From positions 62,001 to 126,000 of the forward strand of contig DVLI01000010.1 in the NCBI GenBank assembly GCA_018715595.1: a stretch of 64,000 nucleotides of DNA. Direction: 5' to 3'. The notes beneath the pieces were generated by a model. It ran no database searches. It saw nothing but the letters and a program-made list of their open reading frames with translations, and was not told the DNA's origin. Origin of the DNA: Candidatus Caccoplasma merdavium (lineage in GTDB: Bacteria > Bacteroidota > Bacteroidia > Bacteroidales > UBA11471). Below, piece after piece: positions 1-8,118 of the stretch. A program made the position numbers and the translations under genes. Every line of letters begins with the position of its first letter. The stretch's first letter is position 1.

Positions 1-401
1 GCGGAGATGACTTTGCGGGATTTACCTATATCGAGTCGTGGGGCAACAAGCAATATGTGGCCACCTCGGGACTCATCGTTCACCCCAAATATCGCGGGCT
101 CGGCTTGGCCAAGCGCATCAAGCAGGCTTCTTTCCAGTTGGCCCGTTTGCGATGGCCGTGGGCAAAAATATTCTCGCTCACCAGCGGTGCCGCCGTCATG
201 AAGATGAATACCGAGTTGGGCTATGTGCCCGTCACCTTCAACGAGCTCACCGACGACGAAGCCTTCTGGCGCGGTTGCGAAGGGTGCATCAACCACGACA
301 TTCTCGTGGCGAAAAACCGCAAATTCTGCATCTGCACCGCCATGCTTTATGACCCCAAGGCCCATCAGGAGAAAGAACATCATCATCACCACGAAGAATA
401 A
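1..401 (+). CDS. GNAT-family N-acyltransferase, probable N-acylglutamate synthase (5' truncated)
   Basis: The frame is open from base 3 and the gene begins before the window; 132 codons are visible. The visible part carries the GNAT acyl-CoA binding signature (GLIVHPKYRGLGLAKRIKQA), followed by a conserved C-terminal half with several Cys. It lies 14 bases upstream of argG in an arginine operon. Bacteroidota make arginine through N-succinylated intermediates and lack a classical ArgA; from memory, a GNAT gene next to argG in Bacteroides thetaiotaomicron was assigned as the N-acylglutamate synthase by mutant fitness work. That assignment is carried over here by context. The C-terminus ends in a natural run of His then Glu (HHHHHEE), which may bind metal but has no known role. 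Confidence 0.8.
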   Translation, partial: GDDFAGFTYIESWGNKQYVATSGLIVHPKYRGLGLAKRIKQASFQLARLRWPWAKIFSLTSGAAVMKMNTELGYVPVTFNELTDDEAFWRGCEGCINHDILVAKNRKFCICTAMLYDPKAHQEKEHHHHHEE

Positions 402-415
402 ATAAAAATCGAAAT

Positions 416-1621
416 ATGGAAAAGAAAAAGAAAGTTGTCGTCGCTTTCAGCGGCGGATTGGACACCTCGTTTACCGTCATGTATCTGGCCAAGGAAAAAG
501 GCTATGAAGTATATGCCGCTTGTGCCAACACCGGAGGTTTCAGTGCCGAGCAATTGAAGCAAAACGAAGAAAACGCCTATAAGCTGGGCGCCGTCAAATA
601 TGTCACTCTCGATGTCACGCAGGAGTATTACGAGAAGAGCCTTAAATACATGGTCTTCGGAAACGTGCTGCGCAACGGCACCTATCCCATCTCGGTAAGT
701 TCGGAGCGCATCTTCCAGGCACTGGCCATCGCCCGTTACGCCAAGGAAATCGGCGCCGACGCCATTGCACACGGTTCGACCGGAGCCGGTAACGACCAGA
801 TACGTTTCGACATGACATTCCTTGTGCTCACGCCCGGTGTCGAAATCATCACCCTCACGCGCGACATGGCCCTTACCCGCCAGTATGAAATCGACTACCT
901 CAACCAGCACGGTTTTGCGGCCGACTGGACCAAACTCAAATACTCCTACAACGTAGGTCTGTGGGGCACCTCGATTTGCGGCGGCGAGATACTCGACTCG
1001 AAACAGGGATTGCCCGAGAGCGCCTACCTCAAACAAGTCACCAAGACCGGCAGCGAAGAGTTGCGTCTCGAATTCAAGAACGGTGAGCTTTGCGGCGTCA
1101 ACGGCGAGACCTATGACGACCCCATAAAGGCCATTCAGAAAGTCGAGGAAATCGGCTCGGCCTACGGTATCGGCCGCGACATGCATGTGGGCGACACCAT
1201 CATCGGCATCAAGGGCCGTGTGGGCTTCGAGGCTGCCGCGCCCATGCTCATCATCGGAGCACACCGCTTCCTCGAAAAATACACCCTCAGCAAGTGGCAA
1301 CAGTACTGGAAAGACCAGGTGGCCAACTGGTATGGCATGTTCTTGCACGAGAGCCAATATCTCGAACCGGTCATGCGCGACATCGAGGCCATGTTGCAAA
1401 GCTCGCAACGCAATGTCAACGGTACGGTCATTCTCGAACTGCGTCCCCTCTCGTTCTCGACCGTGGGCGTCGACTCGAAAGACGACTTGGTAAAGACCAA
1501 GTTCGGCGAGTATGGCGAGATGCAGAAGGGCTGGACGGCCGAAGACGCCAAAGGTTTCATCAAGGTGACTTCCACCCCGCTGCGGGTATATTATGCCAAC
1601 CACAAAGACGAGGAGCTCTGA
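416..1621 (+). CDS. argG: Argininosuccinate synthase
   Basis: Condenses citrulline and aspartate using ATP to give argininosuccinate, the penultimate arginine step in the cytoplasm. The protein has 401 residues, the usual size. The N-terminal PP-loop ATP-binding motif AFSGGLDTS is near residues 9-17, and the conserved citrulline/aspartate region GSTGAGNDQIRF is near 120-131. The start ATG at 416 is followed by a Lys-rich stretch (MEKKKKVVVAF), common in Bacteroidota homologues. It sits between the GNAT gene (14-base gap) and the PspC gene (3-base gap), so it is almost certainly cotranscribed with them. Confidence 0.97.
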   Translation: MEKKKKVVVAFSGGLDTSFTVMYLAKEKGYEVYAACANTGGFSAEQLKQNEENAYKLGAVKYVTLDVTQEYYEKSLKYMVFGNVLRNGTYPISVSSERIFQALAIARYAKEIGADAIAHGSTGAGNDQIRFDMTFLVLTPGVEIITLTRDMALTRQYEIDYLNQHGFAADWTKLKYSYNVGLWGTSICGGEILDSKQGLPESAYLKQVTKTGSEELRLEFKNGELCGVNGETYDDPIKAIQKVEEIGSAYGIGRDMHVGDTIIGIKGRVGFEAAAPMLIIGAHRFLEKYTLSKWQQYWKDQVANWYGMFLHESQYLEPVMRDIEAMLQSSQRNVNGTVILELRPLSFSTVGVDSKDDLVKTKFGEYGEMQKGWTAEDAKGFIKVTSTPLRVYYANHKDEEL

Positions 1622-1624
1622 ACC

Positions 1625-1822
1625 ATGCCACCGGTGAAAAAACTTTATCGCTCGACCGACAATCGGATTGTTGCCGGTGTCTGCGGCGGCTTGGGCGAAT
1701 ATTTCGACGTCGACCCCACGTTGGTGCGTGTCGCCTATGTGGTGCTCTCGCTCTTCACCGTGTTTGTGGGCCTTTTGCTCTATATCTGTTTAATCTTTAT
1801 AATCCCTGCCTCGCCCCGGTAA
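1625..1822 (+). CDS. Small PspC-domain membrane protein
   Basis: A 65-residue protein that is almost entirely one PspC domain: the signature VAGVCGGLGEYFDVDPTLVR (residues 16-35) followed by a single hydrophobic segment at about residues 36-61. PspC domains are inner-membrane modules, in enterobacteria part of the phage-shock response to membrane stress. A stand-alone PspC this short is common in Bacteroidota, but its role there is not established. It starts 3 bases after argG and ends 28 bases before the chosen argC start, so it is inside the arginine operon although nothing in its sequence suggests an arginine role. Confidence 0.88.
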   Translation: MPPVKKLYRSTDNRIVAGVCGGLGEYFDVDPTLVRVAYVVLSLFTVFVGLLLYICLIFIIPASPR

Positions 1823-1850
1823 GACGGTGCGGCGGATAAAAAATGTTTTT

Positions 1851-2819
1851 ATGATAAAAGTAGGAATCATAGGCGGAGCCGGATACACCGCAGGCGAGTT
1901 GTTGCGATTGCTCCTCAACCACCCCGATGTGGAGATTGTCTTTGTAAACAGCGCCAGCAATGCCGGAAACCGCATTGCCGATGTGCACAGCGGCCTTTAT
2001 GGCGAGACCGATCTGGTCTTTACCGATGAGCTCCCGCTCGACGCCATCGACTGCCTTTTCTTCTGCACCGCACACGGCGACACCCGAAAGTTCATGGAGT
2101 CGCACACGCTGCCCGAAGCGTTGCGCGTGGTCGACCTCTCGATGGATTATCGCATCGAGAGCGAGGAGCATGATTTTGTTTACGGTCTTCCCGAGTTGAA
2201 CCGCAAACGCATCATTCGTGCCCGCCACATTGCCAATCCCGGTTGCTTTGCCACCGCCATACAGTTGGGCCTTCTGCCGTTGGCCAAGAATCTGCTGCTC
2301 AACAATCCCGTGCACATCACCGCCATCACCGGAAGCACCGGTGCCGGGCAGAAGCCCTCGGCGACGTCGCATTTCAGTTGGCGCAACAACAACCTGTCGG
2401 TGTATAAGCCGTTTACCCACCAGCACCTGCCCGAGATACGCCAGAGTCTCTCCCGGTTGCAGCAGAGTTTCTCGACCGACCTCAACTTCATTCCCGTGCG
2501 AGGTGACTTTGCCCGCGGTATCTTTGCCTCGATGTATACCGACTGCCCTGTCGAACTCTCCGTGATACGCCGCTTGTATGAGGAGTATTACGACGACCAT
2601 TCGTTTACCTTCGTGACCGATGCCAATCTCGACCTGAAACAGGTCGTCAATACCAACAAGTGCCTGATTCATCTCGAAAAGCATGGCGACAAACTGCTTA
2701 TCCTCACCGCTATCGACAATTTGCTCAAAGGTGCTTCGGGGCAGGCCGTGCATAATATGAACCTGCTTTTCGGCCTCACCGAGGTGGCCGGTCTCAAACT
2801 CAAACCGTCGGCCTTCTGA
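1851..2819 (+). CDS. argC: N-acetyl(succinyl)-gamma-glutamyl-phosphate reductase
   Basis: Reduces N-acylglutamyl phosphate to the semialdehyde with NADPH. The 322-residue product opens with the dinucleotide-binding motif VGIIGGAGYTAGE, and the catalytic Cys is C132 in NPGCFATAIQLGLLPL. I chose ATG 1851 because it places the Rossmann strand right at the N-terminus; a GTG at 1827 in the same frame would add eight residues (MRRIKNVF) and looks unnecessary. In Bacteroidota the natural substrate is probably the succinylated form, from pathway knowledge and not from this sequence. Confidence 0.96.
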   Translation: MIKVGIIGGAGYTAGELLRLLLNHPDVEIVFVNSASNAGNRIADVHSGLYGETDLVFTDELPLDAIDCLFFCTAHGDTRKFMESHTLPEALRVVDLSMDYRIESEEHDFVYGLPELNRKRIIRARHIANPGCFATAIQLGLLPLAKNLLLNNPVHITAITGSTGAGQKPSATSHFSWRNNNLSVYKPFTHQHLPEIRQSLSRLQQSFSTDLNFIPVRGDFARGIFASMYTDCPVELSVIRRLYEEYYDDHSFTFVTDANLDLKQVVNTNKCLIHLEKHGDKLLILTAIDNLLKGASGQAVHNMNLLFGLTEVAGLKLKPSAF

Positions 2820-2841
2820 CCGAACATTAAAACGTGCGATT

Positions 2842-3975
2842 ATGAAATTATTTGATGTATATCCTCTCTTCGACATCAATGTCGTGCAGGGAAAAGGGTG
2901 TCATGTTTATGACGACAAGGGTAATGAATATCTCGACCTTTACGGCGGCCACGCCGTGATTTCGATAGGGCACACCCACCCCTATTATGTCGAGAAACTC
3001 ACGGCGCAACTCAACCGGTTGGCCTTCTATTCCAATTCGGTGGTCAACAAGTTGCAGACCGAGTTGGCCGAGAAGTTGGGCCGTGCGTCGGGTTACGACG
3101 ATTACAGCCTCTTCCTCATCAATTCGGGCGCCGAAGCCAATGAGAATGCCTTGAAGCTGGCCTCGTTCCACACGGGAAAGAAGAAGGTCGTCTCGTTTGC
3201 GCACTCTTTCCACGGCCGTACGTCGGCCGCCGTGAATGTGACCGACAATCCCAAAATCATTGCGCCGATAAATCACACTTTCGAGGTCGTCTATCTTCCC
3301 CTCAACGACATCGAGGCCGTGCGTCGCGAGTTGGCCGGGGGCGATGTGTGCGCCGTGGTCATCGAGGGCATACAGGGCGTTGGCGGCATACAGTTGCCCT
3401 CTGACGATTTCCTGCGTCAGTTGCGCCAGGCATGCACCGACACCGCCACCGTGCTCATCGTCGATGAGATACAATCGGGATATGGCCGCAGCGGCAAGTT
3501 CTTTGCCCACCAGTATGCCGGCATTCGTCCCGACATCATCACCATGGCCAAGGGCATGGGCAATGGATTCCCCATCGGCGGATTGCTTATCAGCCCCATG
3601 TTCACCCCCTTCTACGGAATGTTGGGAACCACCTTCGGCGGGAACCACATGGCTTGCACCGCTGCCATCGCCGTGCTCGATGTCATGGAGCAGGAGCATC
3701 TCGTCGAAAATGCCGGTCGGGTGGGCGCTTGGCTTATCGACGAACTTCGCCGCTTGCCCGGCATCAAGGAGGTGCGCGGTCGCGGTCTCATGATAGGCAT
3801 CGAGTTTGACGCTCCCATCAAGGAACTGCGCACGTCGCTGCTCTTCGACCATAAGGTATTTACGGGCGTGGCCGGTACCAATGTGATACGTCTGTTGCCT
3901 CCTCTCTGTCTCTCGATGCAGGAAGCCGCCGAGTTTATCGAACGTTTCAAGAAAGTTTTACCCTCTAACGCATAG
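2842..3975 (+). CDS. argD: N-acylornithine aminotransferase
   Basis: PLP-dependent class III aminotransferase that converts the N-acylglutamate semialdehyde to N-acylornithine with glutamate as amino donor. The product has 377 residues, typical for ArgD. Visible features are the substrate-loop region LYGGHAVISIGHTHPYYVE, the PLP phosphate-binding stretch NSGAEANENALKLA, the cofactor Asp in IVDEIQSGYGRSGKFFAHQ, and the Schiff-base lysine K237 in MAKGMGNGFPIGG. It follows argC by 22 bases and precedes proC by 2 bases. Family members can act on acetylornithine, succinylornithine or GABA; context selects the arginine role. Confidence 0.95.
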   Translation: MKLFDVYPLFDINVVQGKGCHVYDDKGNEYLDLYGGHAVISIGHTHPYYVEKLTAQLNRLAFYSNSVVNKLQTELAEKLGRASGYDDYSLFLINSGAEANENALKLASFHTGKKKVVSFAHSFHGRTSAAVNVTDNPKIIAPINHTFEVVYLPLNDIEAVRRELAGGDVCAVVIEGIQGVGGIQLPSDDFLRQLRQACTDTATVLIVDEIQSGYGRSGKFFAHQYAGIRPDIITMAKGMGNGFPIGGLLISPMFTPFYGMLGTTFGGNHMACTAAIAVLDVMEQEHLVENAGRVGAWLIDELRRLPGIKEVRGRGLMIGIEFDAPIKELRTSLLFDHKVFTGVAGTNVIRLLPPLCLSMQEAAEFIERFKKVLPSNA

Positions 3976-3977
3976 TC

Positions 3978-4748
3978 ATGAAAATAGCTATTATCGGAGC
4001 CGGTAACATGGGTGGCGCCATGGCTCGCGGGCTTTCCCGGGGCACGGTCGTGGCGGCTGCCGACATTTGGGTGGCCGACCCGTCGGCGCAGAAACTCGCC
4101 GATTTGCAGGCGTTCAATCCTGCCTTGAAAATCACGGCCGACAACCAGCAGGCTGTCGATGCGGCCGATTGGGTGATTCTTGCCGTGAAACCCTGGCTGG
4201 TCGACATGGTGGTGCGCTCTGTCACCTTCCGTCCCGAACAGGTGGTCGTGTCGATTGCCGCCGGGGTTGCCTTCGACCAGTTGGTCGAGAGTCTCGGGTA
4301 TGAGCGGACGATTTTCCGCATGATTCCCAACACGGCCATCTCGGAGCTCGCCAGCATGACCCTCATCGCTTCGCGCAATGCCTCCCCCGAACAGGAGCAG
4401 ACGATACTCTCCCTCTTCAACGAGTTGGGGCTGGCCATGATCATTCCCGAGTCGCAGATGACGGCTGCCATGATCCTCACTTCGTGCGGCATTGCCTATG
4501 TGTTGAAGTATATCCATGCCGCCACCGAGGCCGGTGTCGAGATGGGCATCGCTCCCCGGGCGGCCATGAAGATGATTGCCGAGTCGGTCAAGGGGGCGGC
4601 CGAGCTCATTCTCAACAACGATACCCACCCTGCTGTCGAAATCGACAAGGTGACCACCCCCGGTGGCGTTACCATCAAGGGGCTCAACGAGCTCGACCAT
4701 GCCGGTTTCTCGTCGGCCATCATTCGAGCCATGAAGGCTTGCCTCTGA
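3978..4748 (+). CDS. proC: Pyrroline-5-carboxylate reductase
   Basis: Last step of proline synthesis, NAD(P)H-dependent reduction of pyrroline-5-carboxylate. The 256-residue product starts with the Rossmann motif IAIIGAGNMGGAMARG, has the ILAVKPW strand after it, and ends with the P5CR dimerisation domain including TPGGVTIKGLNELD, the family signature near the C-terminus. It is the last gene of the arginine operon, only 2 bases after argD, linking proline and arginine synthesis in one transcript. A strong terminator follows 31 bases downstream. Confidence 0.95.
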   Translation: MKIAIIGAGNMGGAMARGLSRGTVVAAADIWVADPSAQKLADLQAFNPALKITADNQQAVDAADWVILAVKPWLVDMVVRSVTFRPEQVVVSIAAGVAFDQLVESLGYERTIFRMIPNTAISELASMTLIASRNASPEQEQTILSLFNELGLAMIIPESQMTAAMILTSCGIAYVLKYIHAATEAGVEMGIAPRAAMKMIAESVKGAAELILNNDTHPAVEIDKVTTPGGVTIKGLNELDHAGFSSAIIRAMKACL

Positions 4749-4779
4749 CTCTTTTCAGCATCAGATACCCTGTCTCTCC

Positions 4780-4813
4780 GCGGGCCGGCTGCACTCAGCC
4801 GGCCCGCGTTTTT
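4780..4813 (+). terminator. Rho-independent terminator of the arginine/proline operon
   Basis: A perfect 11-base-pair GC-rich stem (4780-4790 with 4797-4807) with a 6-base loop is followed by GTTTTT. It lies just after proC and before the ssb promoter. Confidence 0.92.
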
Positions 4814-4935
4814 CCGACACGGCCCGTGGCGGTTCTTGTGACGGGCAACGGCAGGCGGGCCTCTCGTCCCTGCCTGTCACGTTGTCGACCGCAAAGAAGA
4901 CTTTTCAACACACCGGCGAGAATTTCTCGCCCGGA

Positions 4936-4968
4936 CTTGCGATTGCAACCGCTTTCGCGTATATTTGC
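4936..4968 (+). promoter_or_regulatory. Bacteroidota-type promoter for ssb
   Basis: The -7 box TATATTTGC (4960-4968) matches TAnnTTTGC exactly. A CTTG at 4936-4939, 20 bases upstream, fits the -33 position. Transcription would start about 15-20 bases before the ssb ATG. Confidence 0.6.
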
Positions 4969-4992
4969 AAACCAACTTAAAAACAATGCAAT

Positions 4993-5448
4993 ATGTCAGT
5001 CAATAAAGTCATTCTTATAGGCAACGTGGGCAAAGATCCCGAGGTAAGATATGTCGACAACAATGTGGCCGTGGCCAATTTCCCCCTGGCAACGAGCGAA
5101 CGCGGCTATACCACCCGTTCGGGCGTGGAGGTTCCCGAACGCACCGAGTGGCACAACATCGTCTTGTGGCGCGGCTTGGCCGAGACGGCCGAGAAGTATG
5201 TGCGCAAAGGCACGCAGCTCTATATCGAAGGTCGCATTCGTACCCGCTCCTATGAAGTCGACGGTGCCACCCGTTACATCACCGAGATTTATGGTGACAA
5301 CATGCAGCTCCTGGGTCGTCGCGGTGACCAACCCCAGTCGGGCACGGGCGATGCTCCGGCTCCTCAGTCGGCGGCTCCGTCGCAACCCGCCGCCCCCAAG
5401 GCTCCCACCTTCACCCCCGGTGATGCTACCGACGACCTGCCGTTCTGA
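4993..5448 (+). CDS. ssb: Single-stranded DNA-binding protein
   Basis: 151-residue SSB. The OB fold covers about residues 1-105, with the typical start MSVNKVILIGNVGKDPEVRY and the conserved WHNIVLWRGLAE segment. A Pro/Ala/Gln-rich disordered linker follows, and the acidic tip DDLPF at the C-terminus recruits replication and repair partners. It protects ssDNA in replication, recombination and repair. It is a single-gene unit with its own promoter and terminator. Confidence 0.97.
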   Translation: MSVNKVILIGNVGKDPEVRYVDNNVAVANFPLATSERGYTTRSGVEVPERTEWHNIVLWRGLAETAEKYVRKGTQLYIEGRIRTRSYEVDGATRYITEIYGDNMQLLGRRGDQPQSGTGDAPAPQSAAPSQPAAPKAPTFTPGDATDDLPF

Positions 5449-5476
5449 TTCCTCCCGTTTTTCCTTGATAATAGTG

Positions 5477-5516
5477 ATGGGCCGCATGAACAATCATGCG
5501 GCCCATGCTGTTTTTT
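5477..5516 (+). terminator. Rho-independent terminator of ssb
   Basis: Perfect 12-base-pair stem (5477-5488 with 5495-5506), 6-base loop, then a run of T at 5511-5516. It is 28 bases after the ssb stop. Confidence 0.92.
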
Positions 5517-5595
5517 ACATGCAGCCTGTCGATGTCCCGACCGACTCCTTCCCATGAGACGGGCTGTTTTTTTTGATAAAAATTTTACGATAAAG

Positions 5596-5630
5596 TTTGT
5601 TCTTTATCACATATTTATATATATTTGTGT
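5596..5630 (+). promoter_or_regulatory. Possible promoter of the cryptic unit
   Basis: TTTG at 5596-5599 and TATATTTGT at 5622-5630, with a 22-base spacing that is slightly long for the Bacteroides consensus. Together with the terminator at 5993-6024 it would bound a transcript of roughly 380 bases. Confidence 0.45.
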
Positions 5631-5793
5631 TTCACATTATCAATCGGCTGCCCCATGTGCATGTGCTAATTTTAAAAAAACGGTCTTATCATCAGCAAAG
5701 AGGTTTTGTCTCATTTTATCACTGATGTATGGAAACAACTTCTTTTACGGGATTCATCTTGGAAAGCATGTTTTGCGAAGTAGCTTGTCGTCA

Positions 5794-5874
5794 ATGGTTG
5801 TCTCCAAATTCAAAACCCGTTTTATTGTGTTGGCAGCCATGGCTCTGACCGTGACTTGTATGCTAAACGCATGA
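5794..5874 (+). CDS. Possible 26-residue hydrophobic micropeptide
   Basis: ATG 5794 opens a 26-codon frame ending in TGA. The product has a basic N-terminus (KFKTR) followed by a hydrophobic stretch (FIVLAAMALTVTCML) and could be a small membrane peptide or the remains of a signal peptide. I do not recognise a family. The only support is that it lies inside the promoter-to-terminator interval; codon statistics are meaningless at this length. The unit could equally be a non-coding RNA. Confidence 0.25.
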   Translation: MVVSKFKTRFIVLAAMALTVTCMLNA

Positions 5875-5992
5875 TGAGGTCTGCCTCGATGTTATTGACT
5901 GAATGGAGTCTGCTTGTAATTTGATGTAGAAAAATCCGTACTGGTGGCGGAAAAACAAATGCTCTATTGATGAAAAGTCTTTCTTTATGGAG

Positions 5993-6024
5993 AAAGGGCT
6001 GTCCTTCACGGACAGCCCTTTTTT
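5993..6024 (+). terminator. Rho-independent terminator of the cryptic unit
   Basis: Perfect 12-base-pair stem (5993-6004 with 6010-6021), 5-base loop, and a T run reading TTTTT into 6024. No annotated gene lies between this and the ssb terminator, so it implies a transcript that ends here. Confidence 0.85.
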
Positions 6025-6091
6025 ATTTACATGGTAACCGTGAAAAAATATTAAATCTGATTTCCGGGGCGGGCGCCGGGCAAAATATCGT

Positions 6092-6100
6092 TAGCTTTGC
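6092..6100 (+). promoter_or_regulatory. -7-like box upstream of gldE
   Basis: TAGCTTTGC matches TAnnTTTGC. No convincing -33 element is visible. It lies about 100 bases before the gldE start. Confidence 0.4.
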
Positions 6101-6197
6101 AATCGGTATGGAGTGAATATCTTATCGAGTTTTTGTTCCCCGTACCGCCGGCGGGTCGGAAACGACCGGCCGTTGTGTTTAACCAATATGTATCTGT

Positions 6198-7529
6198 TTG
6201 GACCCGGATAGTTTTTTATCGAGTTTCATTGCCTCGGTCGAGGTCGCTCCCGTGACATGGAGGAGTGCCCTGTTTCTTCTCTTGGCCCTTTTTTCGTTGG
6301 GCGTATCGGCATTTATGGCGGCTTCTGAAATAGCCTTTTGTTCGCTTTCCTCTCGTGACTTGGAGAAAATCGAGGCCGCGGAAAGTTCTCGGGATACCCG
6401 TTTGCCGGCGTTGCTTGACCGTTCGTCCTATCTCATGATGGAGATTTTCATCGTGAACAATTTGGCCAATATGATGGTCATCATGTCGGGCATCTTCTTC
6501 CTTACCGAAATATTTGACTTTTCGCATGCCTGGACGGGTTATGTATTGTCGTTCCTGCTGTTTGTGTTGGTGATTCTGCTTTTCGGGGAGATTGTGCCTA
6601 AGGTCTATGCCCGGCAGAATGCTTTGAGAATGGTGCGTCGTGCGGCTCCGGTGATGTCGTTGCTCGAAGTGTGCCTGGGAGGCGTGGCCAAATTGATGGT
6701 GGGCTCGGCATCATATATCGAGCGTCGTTTCGGTCACAAGGAGTCGACCATATCCATGGACGAACTTTCCCATGCGGTGGAGATGACTCAGGCCACCACC
6801 GGAGAGGAGAAGGAGATGTTGCAGGATATCGTGCGTTTTGGAGACAAGACGGTGCAGGAGATTATGACGGCGCGTACCGACTTGACCGATGTCGACATTC
6901 ACATCGATTTCTCTTCACTGCTGCAACTCATCGTCGAAACCGGTTATTCGCGCATTCCCGTCTACGACGGCTCGCAGGACAATATCAAGGGTGTCATTTA
7001 TATCAAGGATTTGTTGCCCTATCTTTCGCGCGGCAGCGACTTTGACTGGCGGCACCTGTTGCGTCCGGCCTATTTCGTTCCCGAAGGCAAGATGATTGAT
7101 GAGTTGCTCGAAGATTTTCGGCGTCAGCATATACACATGGCGGTGGTTGTCGATGAGTTTGGCGGTACGTCGGGTGTCGTGACGCTCGAAGATATTCTTG
7201 AAGAGATTGTGGGTGAAATCAGCGACGAGTATGACGAAGACGAACCTTTGTTTACCCGCATCGATGAACACCATTACATCTTCCAGGGAAAAATCCCGCT
7301 GGAAGATTTTTATGAAATCACGCGTTCCGACGCGGCCGAGTTTGGCGTCGACGACGATGTGGAAACACTGGCCGGACTCATACTTTTTGCTACCGAGGAT
7401 TTCCCGAAACCGCTCGAAGAGATACGCATGGGACGTTTCTTGTTCCAAGTCATGGATATTGACAAGTATCGTATCGGAAAGATAAAAGTCTCTTTTGAAG
7501 ATAAAGTTGAAGATGGCGATGAAGAATAG
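6198..7529 (+). CDS. gldE: GldE-like membrane protein (DUF21, CBS pair, CorC-type domain)
   Basis: 443 residues. An N-terminal DUF21/CNNM membrane domain with about four hydrophobic segments covers residues ~15-190. A pair of CBS domains follows at ~205-330 (start QEIMTARTDLTDVD; second half HMAVVVDEFGGTSGVVTLED). A CorC/HlyC-type domain is at ~345-440. GldE was named for gliding-motility genetics in flavobacteria but occurs in non-gliding Bacteroidota beside gldD. I use the TTG start at 6198: it gives MDPDSFLSS, the family-like N-terminus, and the next in-frame ATG would delete the first membrane helix. Related CNNM/CorC proteins act in divalent cation export; the role here is unproven. Confidence 0.85.
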   Translation: MDPDSFLSSFIASVEVAPVTWRSALFLLLALFSLGVSAFMAASEIAFCSLSSRDLEKIEAAESSRDTRLPALLDRSSYLMMEIFIVNNLANMMVIMSGIFFLTEIFDFSHAWTGYVLSFLLFVLVILLFGEIVPKVYARQNALRMVRRAAPVMSLLEVCLGGVAKLMVGSASYIERRFGHKESTISMDELSHAVEMTQATTGEEKEMLQDIVRFGDKTVQEIMTARTDLTDVDIHIDFSSLLQLIVETGYSRIPVYDGSQDNIKGVIYIKDLLPYLSRGSDFDWRHLLRPAYFVPEGKMIDELLEDFRRQHIHMAVVVDEFGGTSGVVTLEDILEEIVGEISDEYDEDEPLFTRIDEHHYIFQGKIPLEDFYEITRSDAAEFGVDDDVETLAGLILFATEDFPKPLEEIRMGRFLFQVMDIDKYRIGKIKVSFEDKVEDGDEE

Positions 7530-8118
7530 ATGCCGCACCCTGCCGTGGTTTCTGCTGGCAGCCCTGCTCGCGACGGCCTCGTGCCGGCGGGAGAGTACCG
7601 GCGTACCCCGTCCCGAGGGATTGATGCGCATCGACCGCCCCGACACCTCCTACCGGACGGCCTCTTTGGCATTCCCGCTCACATTTGAGATTGCTTCACA
7701 GGCCCGGGTCGAGCAAGAGGTCGCTTCACCGACTTGGGTGAACGTCGTGTACCCTCCTTACGATGCCACGCTGTGGTGCAGTTATATCGCTCTGACGCCG
7801 GCCACCCGGGCGACCCGGTATGCCGAAAGCCGGGATTTGGTCTATGTGCACGCGTCCAAAAGTCCGTCGATAGAGGTGCGGCGTTATGCCGATGACCGTC
7901 GGCGGGTCTATGCCCTGCTTTACTATCTTTCGGGTGAAGCGGCGACGCCATTGCAGTTTGAGGTGACCGACAGTGCGGCCTATCTTTTCAGGGGAGCCCT
8001 CTATTTCGATACCCCCGTGCGAGGCGATTCGGTCGCTCCGGTGGTCGGCTACATTGCCGATGACGTGGCCCACATGATAGAAACCCTGCAACATACCGCG
8101 AACAATGCCGATAAGTAA
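7513..8118 (+). CDS. gldD: Gliding motility-type lipoprotein GldD
   Basis: About 200 residues with a lipoprotein signal peptide (hydrophobic LPWFLLAALLATASC, Cys near residue 24). The GldD family region follows, with RPEGLMRIDRP, WVNVVYPPYDATLWCSYI and LRGALYF-like LFRGALYFDTPV. Possible starts are ATG 7495, 7513 and 7519; all overlap the end of gldE, and 7513 or 7519 best positions the signal peptide. The gldE-gldD pairing and the overlap suggest translational coupling. GldD is required for gliding and type IX secretion-linked functions in flavobacteria; in gut Bacteroidales its function is undefined. Confidence 0.82.
   Translation: MAMKNRCRTLPWFLLAALLATASCRRESTGVPRPEGLMRIDRPDTSYRTASLAFPLTFEIASQARVEQEVASPTWVNVVYPPYDATLWCSYIALTPATRATRYAESRDLVYVHASKSPSIEVRRYADDRRRVYALLYYLSGEAATPLQFEVTDSAAYLFRGALYFDTPVRGDSVAPVVGYIADDVAHMIETLQHTANNADK

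Larger units (their letters stand above)
5525..6197. other. 673-base gap between the ssb terminator and gldE holding a cryptic transcription unit
   Basis: This stretch is visibly more AT-rich than its neighbours. It contains a plausible plus-strand promoter at 5596-5630, a doubtful 26-codon frame at 5794-5874, a strong terminator at 5993-6024 and then a separate -7-like box at 6092-6100 for gldE. A longer open frame at 5554-5874 starts upstream of the predicted transcription start and has no recognisable family features, so I do not call it. I do not recognise tmRNA, RNase P, SRP RNA or 6S RNA signatures. Confidence 0.5.

Noticed and set aside
380..401. Run of His codons at the end of the GNAT gene, resembling a cloning His-tag
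   Set aside because: It is followed by Glu codons and normal operon sequence into argG, so it is natural.
5554..5874. A 106-codon frame starting before the predicted promoter
   Set aside because: Its first part overlaps the putative promoter and is T/A-rich with no family resemblance; only the last 26 codons are kept, at low confidence.
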